DNA of 64,000 bases from Odontesthes bonariensis (taxonomy: Eukaryota > Chordata > Actinopteri > Atheriniformes > Atherinopsidae), in contig NC_134514.1 in NCBI RefSeq assembly GCF_027942865.1, positions 3,448,115 to 3,512,114 of the forward strand. The letters run 5' to 3'. Shown piece by piece: positions 45,560-59,700 of this stretch. The notes beneath the pieces were generated by a model, which worked only from the letters and a program-made list of their open reading frames with translations, was not told where the DNA came from and did not search any database. Every line of letters begins with the position of its first letter. Position 1 is the first letter of the stretch. The position numbers and the translations under genes were made by a program.

Positions 45560-45605
45560 ATGGATCACACAGCACTCCTGCTGCTTCTGTCTCTCTGCGG
45601 CTCAG
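45560..45605 (+). CDS. SRCR receptor exon 1: signal peptide
   Basis: ATG followed by a leucine run, LLLLLSLCG, with donor CTCAG/GTAGGA. It lies 85 bp downstream of a 4.3-kb minisatellite, so the core promoter must lie in that short gap or inside the array. Confidence 0.82.
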
Positions 45606-47154
45606 GTAGGACTCAGTCAGCATCTTTAGGTTTTCTAAAGGTTTTCTGCTCCCTGCAGATCCTCTGAGGACAGACTCTAACCATCTCTCTGCTTTCTCCT
45701 CAGGACTCTGGGCTGAACACACGGCAGGTAAACAGAAGCAAAACAACTTAAGGAGAATTTTTGGAAGTCACTTCAAAGTGCTGCTTCTGTGTCTCTGCTC
45801 AGGTTTTCATGGTGAGGTCCGGCTGGCTGGAGGTGGCGGCCGCTGTGCCGGCAGGCTGGAGGTGAAGGATGAGGGGAACTGGATGGCGGTGGATGATGCG
45901 CTCATCGGCTTCGTCTGGACCCTGAGGTCAGCCGCCGCCGTGTGCAGACAGCTCGACTGTGGCTCCGTGGTGTCGTTCCAAAGAATCAGGCCTCCCTCTG
46001 ACTCTCCCAAACCTCTGCACTCCGTCCTCAGCTCTTTAAATCTCTTTAGAATCCATCCGATCCCGGTTTCCAGCGTCGAGATCACCTGCTCAGGTCAGTG
46101 TCATCGACTTCCTGTTTTAGAGAAGAGAATATGAACCACAGATAACCCAGAAGAAGAACACGCTCTTCAGCTTGGAAAAGCAGAGCCGCTGATTTCACTT
46201 CTTTATTTCAGTAAATCTCGTTCATTTACAGTCTCGGTCATGTTACAGTTTGGAAAGGCAGACAAAGCCAATCGATTATTTCCATAAATAATAGAAGTGT
46301 GAACTATTCCTGAAGACAGAAAGCTCGTCTGAGAGGGTTCAGGCTGTTGAAGGAACTCAGAACTGCTCAGAACTGGACCAATCTACCTTATTAAAACTCA
46401 CCTTTTTTAAAAAAGCCTTTAGTTTAACTGAAAAATCTTAAAAATCTTTTTCTGTTTGTTTATTTGTTTTGTTTTGTTTTTTTAAATACTAGTTTTAAAA
46501 TGTAGCACTCTGAGGTCATTAAGTTGATGTAAAGTGCTGTATAAATAAAATATATTATTATTATGGTTATTATTATTTTTATTATTATTGTTATTATCAT
46601 TATTATTATTATTTACTGTATTTATACTTATGTTTGCTCATTTTTCAGTAAATCTCTGCATTTATGCTCAGTTTTTTTCTGGCATAATGTACAGAAATGA
46701 GCTACTTTGTTCCTTCCAACCTCTGTTTCTGGGTTAGATTTCTTCTGAACACGAGATCTTTATTAATAAGAATGCTGTTTGAACATACCTATACATATCT
46801 AAGCTACTTTCAGATAGATGTTGGGTAAAAAAAAAGAGTTTTTGCTCCTTCGTCTGACACTTTTTTCAGCTGAATAATTTCCAGCCGGTATATTTCTAAC
46901 CAAAACCTTTCAAAATATAATTGATAACAATATTTTTACAACTTACGTCACCAAGCTGCCTCTGTGGTTGCAGAAAGTGATCGATATCGGTGTCTTCATC
47001 CTGTGTGAGCAGTCTGGAATCCACCTTGACATCTCAGAAGGACTTTTTTTTTAAACGTTCCTTCCTTCTCATGAAATCAAATAATCTCCAGATGTTAGAT
47101 GTGATGGTGCTTTAAATACGTTGGTGGTCATGCATGTTGTGTTTGTGTTTGCCT

Positions 47155-47188
<34 letters not shown>

Positions 47189-50100
47189 TTATTTATAAAG
47201 CACTTTAAAACAACAGCAGTTGCGACAAAGTGCTGTTCCCTCAGCTCATCTGGATCCGGTCTTCTATCAGTTCCCAGAGTCAGAACCAGACATGGAGAAG
47301 CTGCATTCAGCTTCTATGCTCCACATGTCTGGAACAAACTCCCAGAAAGCCTCAGATCAGCTGAAACACTCAGTGTGTTTAAGTCCAGGCTGAAGACACA
47401 CATATTTTCAGCTGAATAAAGCTCCAAATCTGAAGCTTGAGTTTCAAAACTTAATCACATTTTAACTCCTGATTTTATCTGTTGTTCTTATTTCTTTCTT
47501 TTTTGTTTGAAATTTAAATCCTGCTTTTTATTTCTACTGTTTTAATGTCTCTGTAAAGCACTTTGAATCGCCTTGTTGTTGAATTGTGCTGTATCAAATC
47601 AAATCAAATCAAATCAAATCAAATTTATTTGTATAGCACAATTCATGTACAAAACAATTCAAAGTGCTTTACATAAAATAAAAGCATTGCAGCAGGGAGT
47701 GGAAGAAGCATTAAAAATACATAAAAGAATATAAAGAGAAACAAATAAGATTTCATGCATAGACACATGAGAACAGAAATGTTTTTAACCTGGATTTAAA
47801 AATGTCTACATTTGGTGAAAGTTTAATCTCCACTGGCAGTTTGTTCCACTTGTTTGCAGCATAACAGCTAAATGCTGCTTCTCCATGTTTAGTCTGGACT
47901 CTGGACTGGACCAGCTGACCTGAAGTTGAAGTTGTGTATCGTCTGCATAATTCAATTCAATTCAATTCAAAAATACTTTATTTATCCCAGAGGGAAATTA
48001 AGTGTTGATGTAACTCAATTAAATCAAAGAGTTATTATAGATGCTGATGGCTGTGGGCAGGAAAGATTTCCTGTAGCGGTCCGTTTTGCATCCAAACTGA
48101 AGAAGCCTTTGACTGAAGAGACTCTGTTTTCTGATAACAGTCTCATGGAGAGGATGTTCAGGGTTGTCCATAATTCTCTTGATTTTATGCAAAATCCTTC
48201 TTTGCATTATTGTCTCCAGAGGTTCCACAGCCGTCCCCAGAACAGAACCAGCCTTCCTTATCAGGTTGTTGAGTCTTTTTAGGTCCCTGGTTCTGATGCT
48301 GCTGCCCCAACAGATGACGCAAGAGGAAATGACGCTCTCAACAACAGACTTGTAGAAGATCTGCAACATCTTGTTGCAAACCTTGAAGGACCTTAGCTTC
48401 CTCAAGAAGTACAGTCTGCTCTGTCCTTTCTTGTAGATTGCTTCACTGTTGTGTCTCCAGTCCAGTCTGTTGTCCACATGAACACCAAGGTATTTATATT
48501 CCTCAACCACCTCCACTTCTTCTCCCATGATGGAAACAGGGTTTGATCTGACCCTGTTTCTCCTGAAATCTACAATCATCTCCTTTGTTTTGTTAACATT
48601 CAAGATGAGATGATTGTTCCCACACCATGCCACAAAGCGGTCCACCAGCTCTCTGTACTCAGCTTCCTGTCCATCTCTGATACACCCGACAACTGCAGAG
48701 TCATCTGAATATTTCTGTAGATGACAGGAGTCTGACTTGTACTGGAAGTCTGAAGTGTACAGAGTGAAAAGGAATGGTGAGAGTACAGTCCCCTGTGGTG
48801 CTCCTGTGCTGCTGATCACCTGGTTAGACACACAATTCTTCAGTCTGACAAACTGTGGTCTGTTTGTCAGGTAGTCATTAATCCAGGTGATTGTTGAGGC
48901 CTCCACCTGAGTCTTCTGGAGTTTCAGACGAAGCAGATCAGGCTGGATTGTGTTAAATGCACTGGAGAAATCAAAGAACATGATCCTCACAGTGCTGCCT
49001 GCTTTGTCCAGATGACAGTGGGTTTGTTGAAGCAGGTGTATGATAGCGTCTTCAACTCCAACTCCATGGCGATAAGCAAACTGCAGGGGGTCCTGATATG
49101 TGCTGGTTTGCTTACACAGGTGGGTCAACAGGAGTCTCTCCAGGACCTTCATGATGTGGGATGTCAGGGCAACAGATCTGTAGTCATTGATGTCTGAAGG
49201 GTGAGTTTTCTTTGGTACCGGAACCAGACAGGATGTCTTCCACAACAGTGGTACCTTCTCTTGTGTCAAGCTAAGGTTGAAAAGGTGTTGCAGAATCCCA
49301 CAGAGCTGCTCTGCACAGGCCTTCAGGACTCGGGGGCTGACACCATCTGGACCTGCAGCCTTGTTCCAGTTCAGTCTCTCCAACTGCCTCTTCACCTGAC
49401 TTCTAGAAACAGAAAAGTGGGAGGGGGAGGCAAAGGGGACAGCAGCATCTCCTGATTTGGTTGAAGACAAACTAGTGGAAGCTAGTTATATAAATATATA
49501 TATAATATATAAATTATATATAATATATATATAATATATAAACTGTGATAATAGATGTTAAAGTTCTGTAATGTCTGCCAAAGGGAGAATATAGATAAGT
49601 TAAACAGAAGAGGTCCAAGAATTGACCCCTGGGGGACTCCACAAGTCATGGCCACTCGCTCAGATTCATAGCTGCCAATGGTAACAAAATAACTCCGGCC
49701 TTCTAAGTAGGACCTGAACCAGTTAAGGACCGCTCCAGATCTTATCTGTACAGAAAAACCGGCCTTATCTGCAGAATAACTCTGGCTGGGTGTTTCTCAC
49801 ACTGACAGCTGCTCCTCTCTGTCTCAGACTCCGTCAGGCTGGTGGATGGAGCTGACCTGTGTTCGGGCCGACTGGAGGTGAAATCCAACCTGTCGTGGTC
49901 CTCAGTGAGCGCAGCTGCATTCGACCAGCAGGACGCAGCGGTGGTCTGCAGGGAGCTCAACTGCGGGGCTCCTTCGGTCCTGCAGGGGGCGCTGTACGGA
50001 GAATCTGACACCGTGTTGAACAAAGAGTTCCGTTGTGAAGGACAGGAACTGGCTCTCCTGGACTGTGACAGCTCTGTTAGACAGCATGCTGGCCCAGCTG

Positions 50101-50680
50101 TTGGACTCAACTGCTCAGGTAAAGGAACACCTCACAGTGAGTCTGATGGCTATTCAGATATTCATGGGTTTGGTTTTATTTTTATTTTTTCCATTTTATT
50201 TTTTTTATTAGGCAAGGCAAGGCAATTTTATCTGTAGAGCACAATTCGTACACAAGGCAATTCAAAGTGCTTTACAGCTACATAAAATCACAAGAAGGCA
50301 ATAAAATCATTAAAAAATAAATAAATACAGTACAAATAAATAAATAAATAATAATAATACAAAAATACTGTATATAAATATATATTAAAATAAAAATAAC
50401 AGAGGGATGTAACAGAAATGTACATGGTAATTAAATACAATTTTAAATAAAATAAACAGGAGACCGAGCAACCTTTTCCTTAGGCAGTAGAGCTGTAAAT
50501 CAGATTATGAGAAAAACTGAAACAAAAAACAAATAAATCCCAAGAGTTAAATAAATAAATAAATAAAACAAACAAACAAAAAAGACAGAACACCACCACA
50601 AAAACCAAATCTATCAATTTGTTAACTCCACGAAATCTGGCCGTGACTGTTGTACATAGAAGACTATGAATGTATGTATT

Positions 50681-50716
<36 letters not shown>

Positions 50717-53700
50717 ATTATTATTATTATATATATATTATATATATGTATATATTGTATGTATTATACTATATACACCATTCTGACCACAACTTAATAA
50801 ATCTGTTAATTTGTAGGCGAAGTGAAAAAGTCATTTTTTCCATTATGTATACTTCATTGAATGGGTTTGGTTTTTAATCAGTTCACCGTCTGGTTTCTGC
50901 CCAGAACCTGAGGACGTGCGGCTGGTCGGAGGAAGCAGGTGTGCCGGCACGCTGGAGCTGAGGCGGCGGGGGGAATGGAAGCCGGCGTACACGGACTCCT
51001 GGACCCTCCAGTTTGCAGGGGAAGTGTGTCGGCAGCTGGACTGCGGCTCTGCGGTTTCTACCAGGAAAAGGAAGACCCCGGAACAAGATATGTGGAGATT
51101 AACTCCTGACTGCGGTGACTCTGGGATACTGACATGTGCCACAAAGTTCATGTTTTTCTCTGGCTCCATAGAGATAACCTGTTTAGGTAAAAACCTTTAT
51201 TATTGTCATGAATCTGTCCGTTAGCACTGATAACTGTCACACAGTTCCACTGAGCAACAGGCTCAATATCAGCCAAGAAACTCCTTCTGAGTGAAGACGA
51301 AAGAATGAATCAGAAGAACACAGATGGAGCGATTATATGTCGACCTTTTAGGAACTGAAATGGAACAAAACTGCTGTTTTTAACTAGGGCTGGGCGAGTT
51401 AACTCGTTACTTTCGCGTTAACTTGTTAATTATTGATCGCAGATAAATATTTTTCCGCGCATTAACGCAGGTTTCATTTATTTATTTATTAATTTTAATT
51501 AAAAGAATTTTTAAAAAAAAATTGGGGGGGCTTTTGTGCCTTTAATGGATAGGAAAGTTCAGAGAGACAGGAAGCAGGGGGCAGAGAGAGGGGGAACAAC
51601 ACGCAGCACAGGGCCGTCCAATGCGGGACTCGAACCGGGTTTTTATTTTGGCTTTTATTTTGTAAAAGTCTGTTGCTGTCTGCTGTGGAACAGGAAAAGA
51701 AAGTAATCGGCGGATCCACCAAACATGGAGAAGGGTACGGAACTTTTACTCGGCCGTTTTCATTTTAAAGTTCTTCCAGACGGCGGAGTCGACAGAACCA
51801 AAGTCATCTGTAAACTCTGCCAAGTTGAATTTTCTTCTCAGCGTAGTAGTTCCAGTCTAAAATATCACTTAAAGGCAAAACACACAACTGATAGCAGCAA
51901 GTCATTCAAGGAAACAGACAGTGGAGCGAGGCTTCTACATAAAAACTACAGAAAGATGCTGATGTTAAAAGTGTGTTTGCACAACAAATGTTATGGCACT
52001 TTCATTCATATGGCAGCACATTTAAAATAAAGCTAAATGCTAAAAGCTATACGCTACTTTTAAATTCATTTTCGGATTTTGCGTACAAATGCGATTAATC
52101 GCGACTAATCAGGGAAATCATGTGATTAATTAGATTAAACATTTTAATTGTTGCCCAGCACTAGTTTTTAAATGATACTAACTCACAGATGTGCTTAACT
52201 ACGTCACGACGGTGTTCTTTTCCAGACTCCGTCAGGCTGGTGAACGGGACCGGCTCGTGTTCTGGCAGGCTGGAGGTGGAGTCGGACCAGCTGTGGTCCC
52301 CGGTGTGCGAGGCTGACTTTGCCCAGCAGGATGCGGAGGTGGTCTGCAGGCAGCTCAGCTGCGGGGCTCCTCTGGTCCTGCAGGGGGCGCTCTACGGGGA
52401 GGCGGGGGCTCCGGGGTGGAGCAGAGAGTTCCACTGCAAGGGCAACGAGTCCGAGCTCCTGGGCTGTGGCAGAAACAGCACAGCCAGGAACAGCTGCCCC
52501 GGCAGAGCTGTTGGACTCACCTGCTCAGGTACAGCTGCAGCTTTAATTTCACCCCCCCTTCCTTCTCTAATCGATCTCCTGATTCTTACTCAGACCCTCT
52601 TGATGGAGTCCGGCTGGTGGGAGGAGCCAGTCGTTGCTCAGGTAACCTGCAGGTGGAACACGGCGGAGGCTGGAAACATGTCATAAGCGGACGCTTTGCG
52701 TGGAGCATGAAGGAAACAGATGTTTTCTGTCAGCTGCTGGACTGCGGCTCACCTGTGTCCATGAGATTCAGACAACATGAAGTCAGTGAATCTGCGCTGT
52801 GGATCAGACCCGCCTGCATCCCACTCAGGTCTGTGATCAGGGATTGTGTGACAGTGGAGGATACCCAGAGCTTCACCAGCCTGGAAATCACCTGCTCAGG
52901 TAACACAAGCACCCAGAAAGCTGATTCTGTAGCTATACTAGGGCTGGGCAATGATTAAAATGTTTAATCTAATTAATCACATTATTTCCCTGATTAATCA
53001 CGATTAATCATATTTGTACGCAGAATCCAAAAATTCGGCGCTACTAAAGCTAGTGAGCAACGCACTTCCTGTTATTTTCACAAAATAAAATACCCGTTGC
53101 CTTTTATCATAGGGAAAGCCATTACCATACAATTGGTGCTTTTGTTTTGAAAACAGGAAGTGAAGCTACCCTCGTTGTAGCTAGCTTGAAACTGCCGTTT
53201 TGACAGGAAATGACGATCGGCGACGTCACGTTACGTTGCATCTTGGGTAGTTTGAGTATGAGTAGTAACCTCATGATGCATACCCAACATTTCGGAGAAT
53301 CTAGCATGCATCCGGGAACTTCTCGCTTACTCAAACTCGCATACTAACTCAAAAAGTTAGTATGAGTAGTATGTGAAGTATGCAGTTTCGAACACCGCCA
53401 ATGTCCTTAATCCACAGATCTGTTTGAATCAAAGCTGATCAGTCGTCACTCAAAGCCAGATCAGAAGGCCCAACAATGTTTTTCTTCTCTTTAAATAGAG
53501 AGCAGGGCTGCATTGTCCCAGGCAAAAACGGTTGGGCAACACGAGTAGCTTCATATCGAGTCAGATCACACATACACTGGACCGATGTTGCACAATCCTG
53601 ATGGAAATCACGAGGTTTGAGGTTTAAATTCTCAGAATCTGACCACAAACAGCATCAAGATAGCATCTAGTTTCAGAGGGAAGTCGTGTGCAGAGATGAG

Positions 53701-56700
53701 CGTTAATCATCCGTCCATCTGGTTCAGAGACGCGAGAACATTTCCGATGATGTTTCCTGAAGTGTTTATTCAAAATGAGTAGGGCTGGGCAACGATTAAA
53801 ACGTTTAATTTAATAATCACATGATTTTCCTGATTAATCGTATTTGTACGCAAAATCCGAAAATGAATCCAAAAGTAGCGTATAGCTTTTAGCATTTAGC
53901 TTTATTTTAAATGTGCTGCCATATGAATGAAAGTGCCATAACATTTGTTGTGCAAACACACTTTTAACATTAGCATCTTTCTGTAGTTTTTATGTAGAAG
54001 CCTCGCTCCACTGTCTGTTTCCTTGAATGACTTGCTGCTATCAGTTGTGTTCCGTACCCTTCTCCATGTTTGGTGGATCCGCCGATTACTTTCTTTTCCT
54101 GTTCCACAGCAGACAGCAGCAGACTTTTACAAAATAAAAGCCTGTGAGCAACAGACTTTTACAAAATAAAAGCCAAAATAAAAAAATCGGGGGGCCCTGT
54201 GCTGCGTGTTGTTCCCCCTCTCTCTGCCCCCTGCTTCCTGTCTCTCTGAACTTTCCATTAAAGGCACAAAAGCCCCCCCCAAAAATCATTATTATTATTT
54301 TTCTAAATTCAAATAAATAAATAAATAAAACCTGCGTTAATGCTCGATAAAATATTTATCGGCGTTAAATAATTAACAAGTTAACGCGACAATAACGAGT
54401 TAACTCGCCCAGCCCTAGTTAAAAACAGCAGTTATGTTTGTATCCGAAGGTTCATTTCAGTTCCTAAACAAAATAAAAGCCTGTGAGCAACAGACATTTA
54501 CAATAATAAAATAAATAATAAAACCTGCGTTAATGCGCGATAAAATATTTATCGGCGTTAAATATTTAACGGGTTAACGCGATAATAATAGCGAATTAAC
54601 GCGATAGTAACGAATTAACGCGATAATAACGAGTTAACACGACAATAATAACGAGTTAACGCGATAATAACGAGTTAACACGACAATAATAACGAGTTAA
54701 CGCGATAATAACGAGTTAACGCGATGATAACGAGTTAACGCGACAATAATGGGTTAACACGATAATAACGAGTTAACGCGATAATAACGAGTTAACGTGA
54801 CAATAACGGGTTAACATGATAATAATATCGAGTTAACGCAATAATAACGAGTTAAAGCAATAATAACGAGCTATTGCGATAATAACGAGTTAACGCAATA
54901 ATAACGAGTTAACGTGACAATAACGGGTTAACATGATAATGACGAGTTAATGCGATAATAACGGGTTAACGCGATAATAACGGGTCAACGCGAAAATAAT
55001 GAGTTAACGCGATAATAACGGGTTAACGCGATAATAACGGGTTAATGCGATAATAACGAGTTAACGCGATAATAACGGGTCAATGCGATAATAATGAGTT
55101 AACGCGATAATAATGAGTTAACGCGATAATAACGGGTTAACGCGATAATAACGGGTCAACGCGATAATAATGAGTTAACGCGATAATAACGGGTTAACGC
55201 GATAATAACGGGTCAACGCGATAATAATGAGTTAACGCGACAATAACGAGTTAACGCGATAATAACGGGTTAACGCGATAATAACGGGTCAACGCGATAA
55301 TAACGGGTCAACGCGATAATAAGGAGTTAACGCGATAATAATGAGTTAACGCGATAATAACGGGTCAACGCGATAATAATGAGTTAACGCGATAATAATG
55401 GGTTAACGCGATAATAATGGGTTAACGCGATAATAATGAGTTAACGCGATAATAATGGGTTAACGCGATAATAACGAGTTAACGCGATAATAACGGGTTA
55501 ACGCGATAATAACGGGTCAACGCGATAATAATGAGTTAACGCGATAATAATGAGTTTAAGGCGATAATAACGGGTTAACGCGATAATAATGAGTTAACGC
55601 GACAATAACGAGTTAACGCGATAATAACGGGTTAACGCGATAATAACGGGTCAACGCGATAATAACGGGTCAACGCGATAATAAGGAGTTAACGCGATAA
55701 TAATGAGTTAACGCGATAATAACGGGTCAACGCGATAATAATGAGTTAACGCGATAATAATGGGTTAACGCGATAATAATGGGTTAACGCGATAATAATG
55801 AGTTAACGCGATAATAATGGGTTAACGCGATAATAACGAGTTAACGCGATAATAACGGGTTAACGCGATAATAACGGGTCAACGCGATAATAATGAGTTA
55901 ACGCGATAATAATGAGTTTAAGGCGATAATAACGGGTTAACGCGATAATAACGGGTTAACGCGATAATAACGGGTCAACGCGATAATAACGAGTTAACGC
56001 GATAATAATGAGTTAACGCGATAATAACGGGTTAACGCGATAATAACGGGTTAACGCGATAATAACGGGTCAACGCGATAATAATGAGTTAACGCGATAA
56101 TAATGAGTTAACGCGATAATAATGAGTTAACGCGATAATAATGAGTTAACGCGATAATAACGGGTTAACGCGATAATAACGGGTTAACGCGATAATAACG
56201 GGTTAACGCAATGATAACGAGTTAACGCGATAATAACGGGTCAACGCAATGATAACGAGTTAACGCGATAACAACGGGTTAACTCGTCCAGCCCTAAAAA
56301 TTTATAAAAAAAGATTTAATGTTACTTTGTGCTGTTGCGTCCACAGACTCCGTCAGGCTGGTGAACGGGACCGGCTCGTGTTCTGGCAGGCTGGAGGTGG
56401 AGTCGGACCAGCTGTGGTCCCCGGTGTGCGAGGCTGACTTTGACCAGCAGGATGCGGAGGTGGTCTGCAGGCAGCTCAGCTGCGGGGCTCCTCTGGTCCT
56501 GCAGGGGGCGCTCTACGGGGAGGCGGGTGCTCCGGGGTGGAGCAGAGAGTTCCACTGCGAGGGCAACGAGTCCGAGCTCCTGAGCTGTGGCAGAAACAGC
56601 ACAGCCAGGAACAGCTGCCCCGGCAGAGCTGTTGGACTCACCTGCTCAGGTAGAGCTGTTGGACTTTCTTTGTTTTTTCCTTTATTGAAGACTCTGTGTT

Positions 56701-59700
56701 CGAAACCGCATACTGCATACTACATACTACATACTTCCATACTGCATACTACATACTACATACTTCCATACTGCATACTACATACTACATACTTCCATAC
56801 TGCATACTACATACTTCCATACTAAATACTAAATACTTCCATACTACATACTACATACTTCCATACTACATACTTCATACTATATACTACATACTTCCAT
56901 ACTGCATACTACATTCTACATACTTCCATACTGCATACTACACACTACATACTTCCATACTGCATACTACATACTTCCATACTGCATACTACATACTTCC
57001 ATACTACATACTACACACTACATACTTCCATACTGCACACTACGTACTACATACTTCCATACTGCATACTACATACTACATACTTCCATACTACATACTT
57101 CCATACTGCATACTACACACTACATACTTCCATACTGCATACTGCATACTACATACTTGCATACTACATACTACATACTTCCATACTGCATACTACATAC
57201 TTCCATACTACATACTGCATACTACATACTTCCATACTACATACTGCATACTGCATATTACATACTTCCATACTGCATACTGCATACTGCATATTACATA
57301 CTTCCATACTGCATACTACATACTTCCATACTGCATACTACATACTGCATACTACATACTTCCATACTGCATACTCATTGATCAGACAGTATGCAGAGCG
57401 TTTACCCACAATGCATTTCGCTCCTGCCCGAGCCGAAATCAGCCGGCCTGAAGCTGATTTCTCTTGAGCTCTAAACTCAGTAAATTTTAGCAACATTTGA
57501 AACATTTTCAGGTGAGAAAGTAGTCGTTTAGATCCCCAACGTGTTGAAAATCTGACAAAATACCGGCTGTTTACAATTTTGTTCCCACGAATTCGGCGCT
57601 ACTAAAGCTAGCCGCAGTGAGCAACGCACTTCCTGTTATTTTCACAAAATAAAATACCCGTTGCCTTTTATCATAGGGAAAGCCATTACCATACAATTGG
57701 TGCTTTTGTTTTGAAAACAGGAAGTGAACCTACCCTCGTTGTAGCTAGCTTGAAACTGCCGTTTTGACAGGAAATGACGATCGGCGACGTCACGTTACAT
57801 CTTGCATCTTGGGTAGTTTGAGTATGAGTAGTAACCTCATGATGCATACCCAACATTTAGGAGAATCTAGTATGCATCCGGGAACTTCTCACTTACTCAA
57901 ACTCGCATACTAACTCAAAAAGTTAGTAGGAGTAGGAGGAGTAGTATGCGGTTTGGAACACAGCCCTCTTGTCTCTGCTTATATCCAGACAGTTTCAGGC
58001 TGGTGGGGAAGGCCAACCGCTGCGCTGGGACGTTAGAGATGGGACACCACGGCGAGTGGAGACCGGTGGCCGACCTGGACTTTGTCTGGGACCAGAACCC
58101 GGCGGCCGCGGTGTGCCTGAAGCTGGCCTGTGGTTCTGTGGTGTCGGCAGCCATGACGGATGACTCTCCGTTGAGACCTGTGTGGTGGATCAGGTCTTCC
58201 TGCCTGCGGTCTGCGTCCACGCTGCGGGAGTGTGTCACTGCGGTCGACCCCGATGAGAGCGAATACAGTCTGGAGGTGATGTGCTCAGGTAAAGCTGAAC
58301 CCTGAGTACAGTCTGGAGGTGATGTGCTCAGGTAAAGCTGAACCCTGAGTACAGCCTGGAGGTGACGTGCTCAGGTAAAGCTGAACCCTGAGTACAGTCT
58401 GGAGGTGATGTGCTTAGGTAAAGCTGAACCCTGAGTACAGTCTGGAGGTGATGTGGTCAGGTAAAGATAAACCCTGAGTACAGCCTGGAGGTGACGTGCT
58501 CAGGTAAAGCTGAACCCTGAGTACAGTCTGCAGGTGAGGTGCTCAGGTAAAGCTGAACCCTGAGTACAGCCTGCAGGTGATGTGTCCAGGTAAAGCTGAA
58601 CCCTGAGTACAGCCTGGAGGTGATGTGCTCAGGTAAAGCTGAACCCTGAGTACAGTCTGCAGGTGATATGCTCAGGTAAAGCTGAACCCTGAGTACAGCC
58701 TGCAGGTGATGTGCTCAGGTAAAGCTGAACCCTGAGTACAGCCTGGAGGTGACGTGCTCAGGTAAAGCTGAACCCTGAGTACAGTCTGGAGGTGATGTGC
58801 CGAGGTAAAGCTGAACCCTGAGTACAGCCTGGAGGTGATGTGCTGAGGTAAAGCTGAACCCTGAGTACAGCCTGGAGGTGATGTGCTGAGGTAAAGCTGA
58901 ACCCTGAGTACAGCCTGGAGGTGACGTGCTCAGGTAAAGCTGAACCCTGAGTACAGCCTGGAGGTGACGTGCTCAGGTAAAGCTGAACCCTGAGTACAGC
59001 CTGGAGGTGACGTGCTCAGGTAAAGCTGAACCCTGAGTACAGCCTGGAGGTGATGTGTTCAGGTAAAGCTGAACCCTGAGTACAGCCTGGAGGTGACGTG
59101 CTCAGGTAAAGCTGAACCCTGAGTACAGCCTGGAGGTGACGTGCTCAGGTAAAGCTGAACCCTGAGTACAGCCTGGAGGTGACGTGCTCAGGTAAAGCTG
59201 AACCCTGAGTACAGCCTGGAGGTGACGTGTTCAGGTAAAGCTGAACCCTGAGTACAGCCTGGAGGTGACGTGCTCAGGTAAAGCTGAACCCTGAGTACAG
59301 CCTGCAGGTGATATGCTCAGGTAAAGCTGAACCCTGAGTACAGTCTGCAGGTGATGTGCTGAGATAAAGCTGAACCCTGAGTACGGCCTGCAGGTGATGT
59401 GCTCAGGTAAAGCTGAACCCTGAGTACGGCCTGCAGGTGTTGTGCTCAGGTAAAGCTGAACCCTGAGTACAGCCTGCAGGTGATATGCACAGGTAAAGCT
59501 GAACCCTGAGTACAGTCTGGAGGTGATGTGCTCAGGTAAAGCTGAACCCTGAGTACAGCCTGGAGGTGACGTGCTCAAGTAAAGATGAACCCTGAGTACA
59601 GTCTGGAGGTGATGTGGTCAGGTAAAGCTGAACCCTGAGTACAGTCTGGAGGTGTTGTGCTGAGGTAAAGCTGAACCCTGAGTACAGCCTGCAGGTGATG

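Noticed and set aside
48019-49470. Intact reverse-transcriptase frame as evidence of an active element
   Set aside because: The frame is open, but the 5' part with the endonuclease is absent, so this copy cannot be autonomous.
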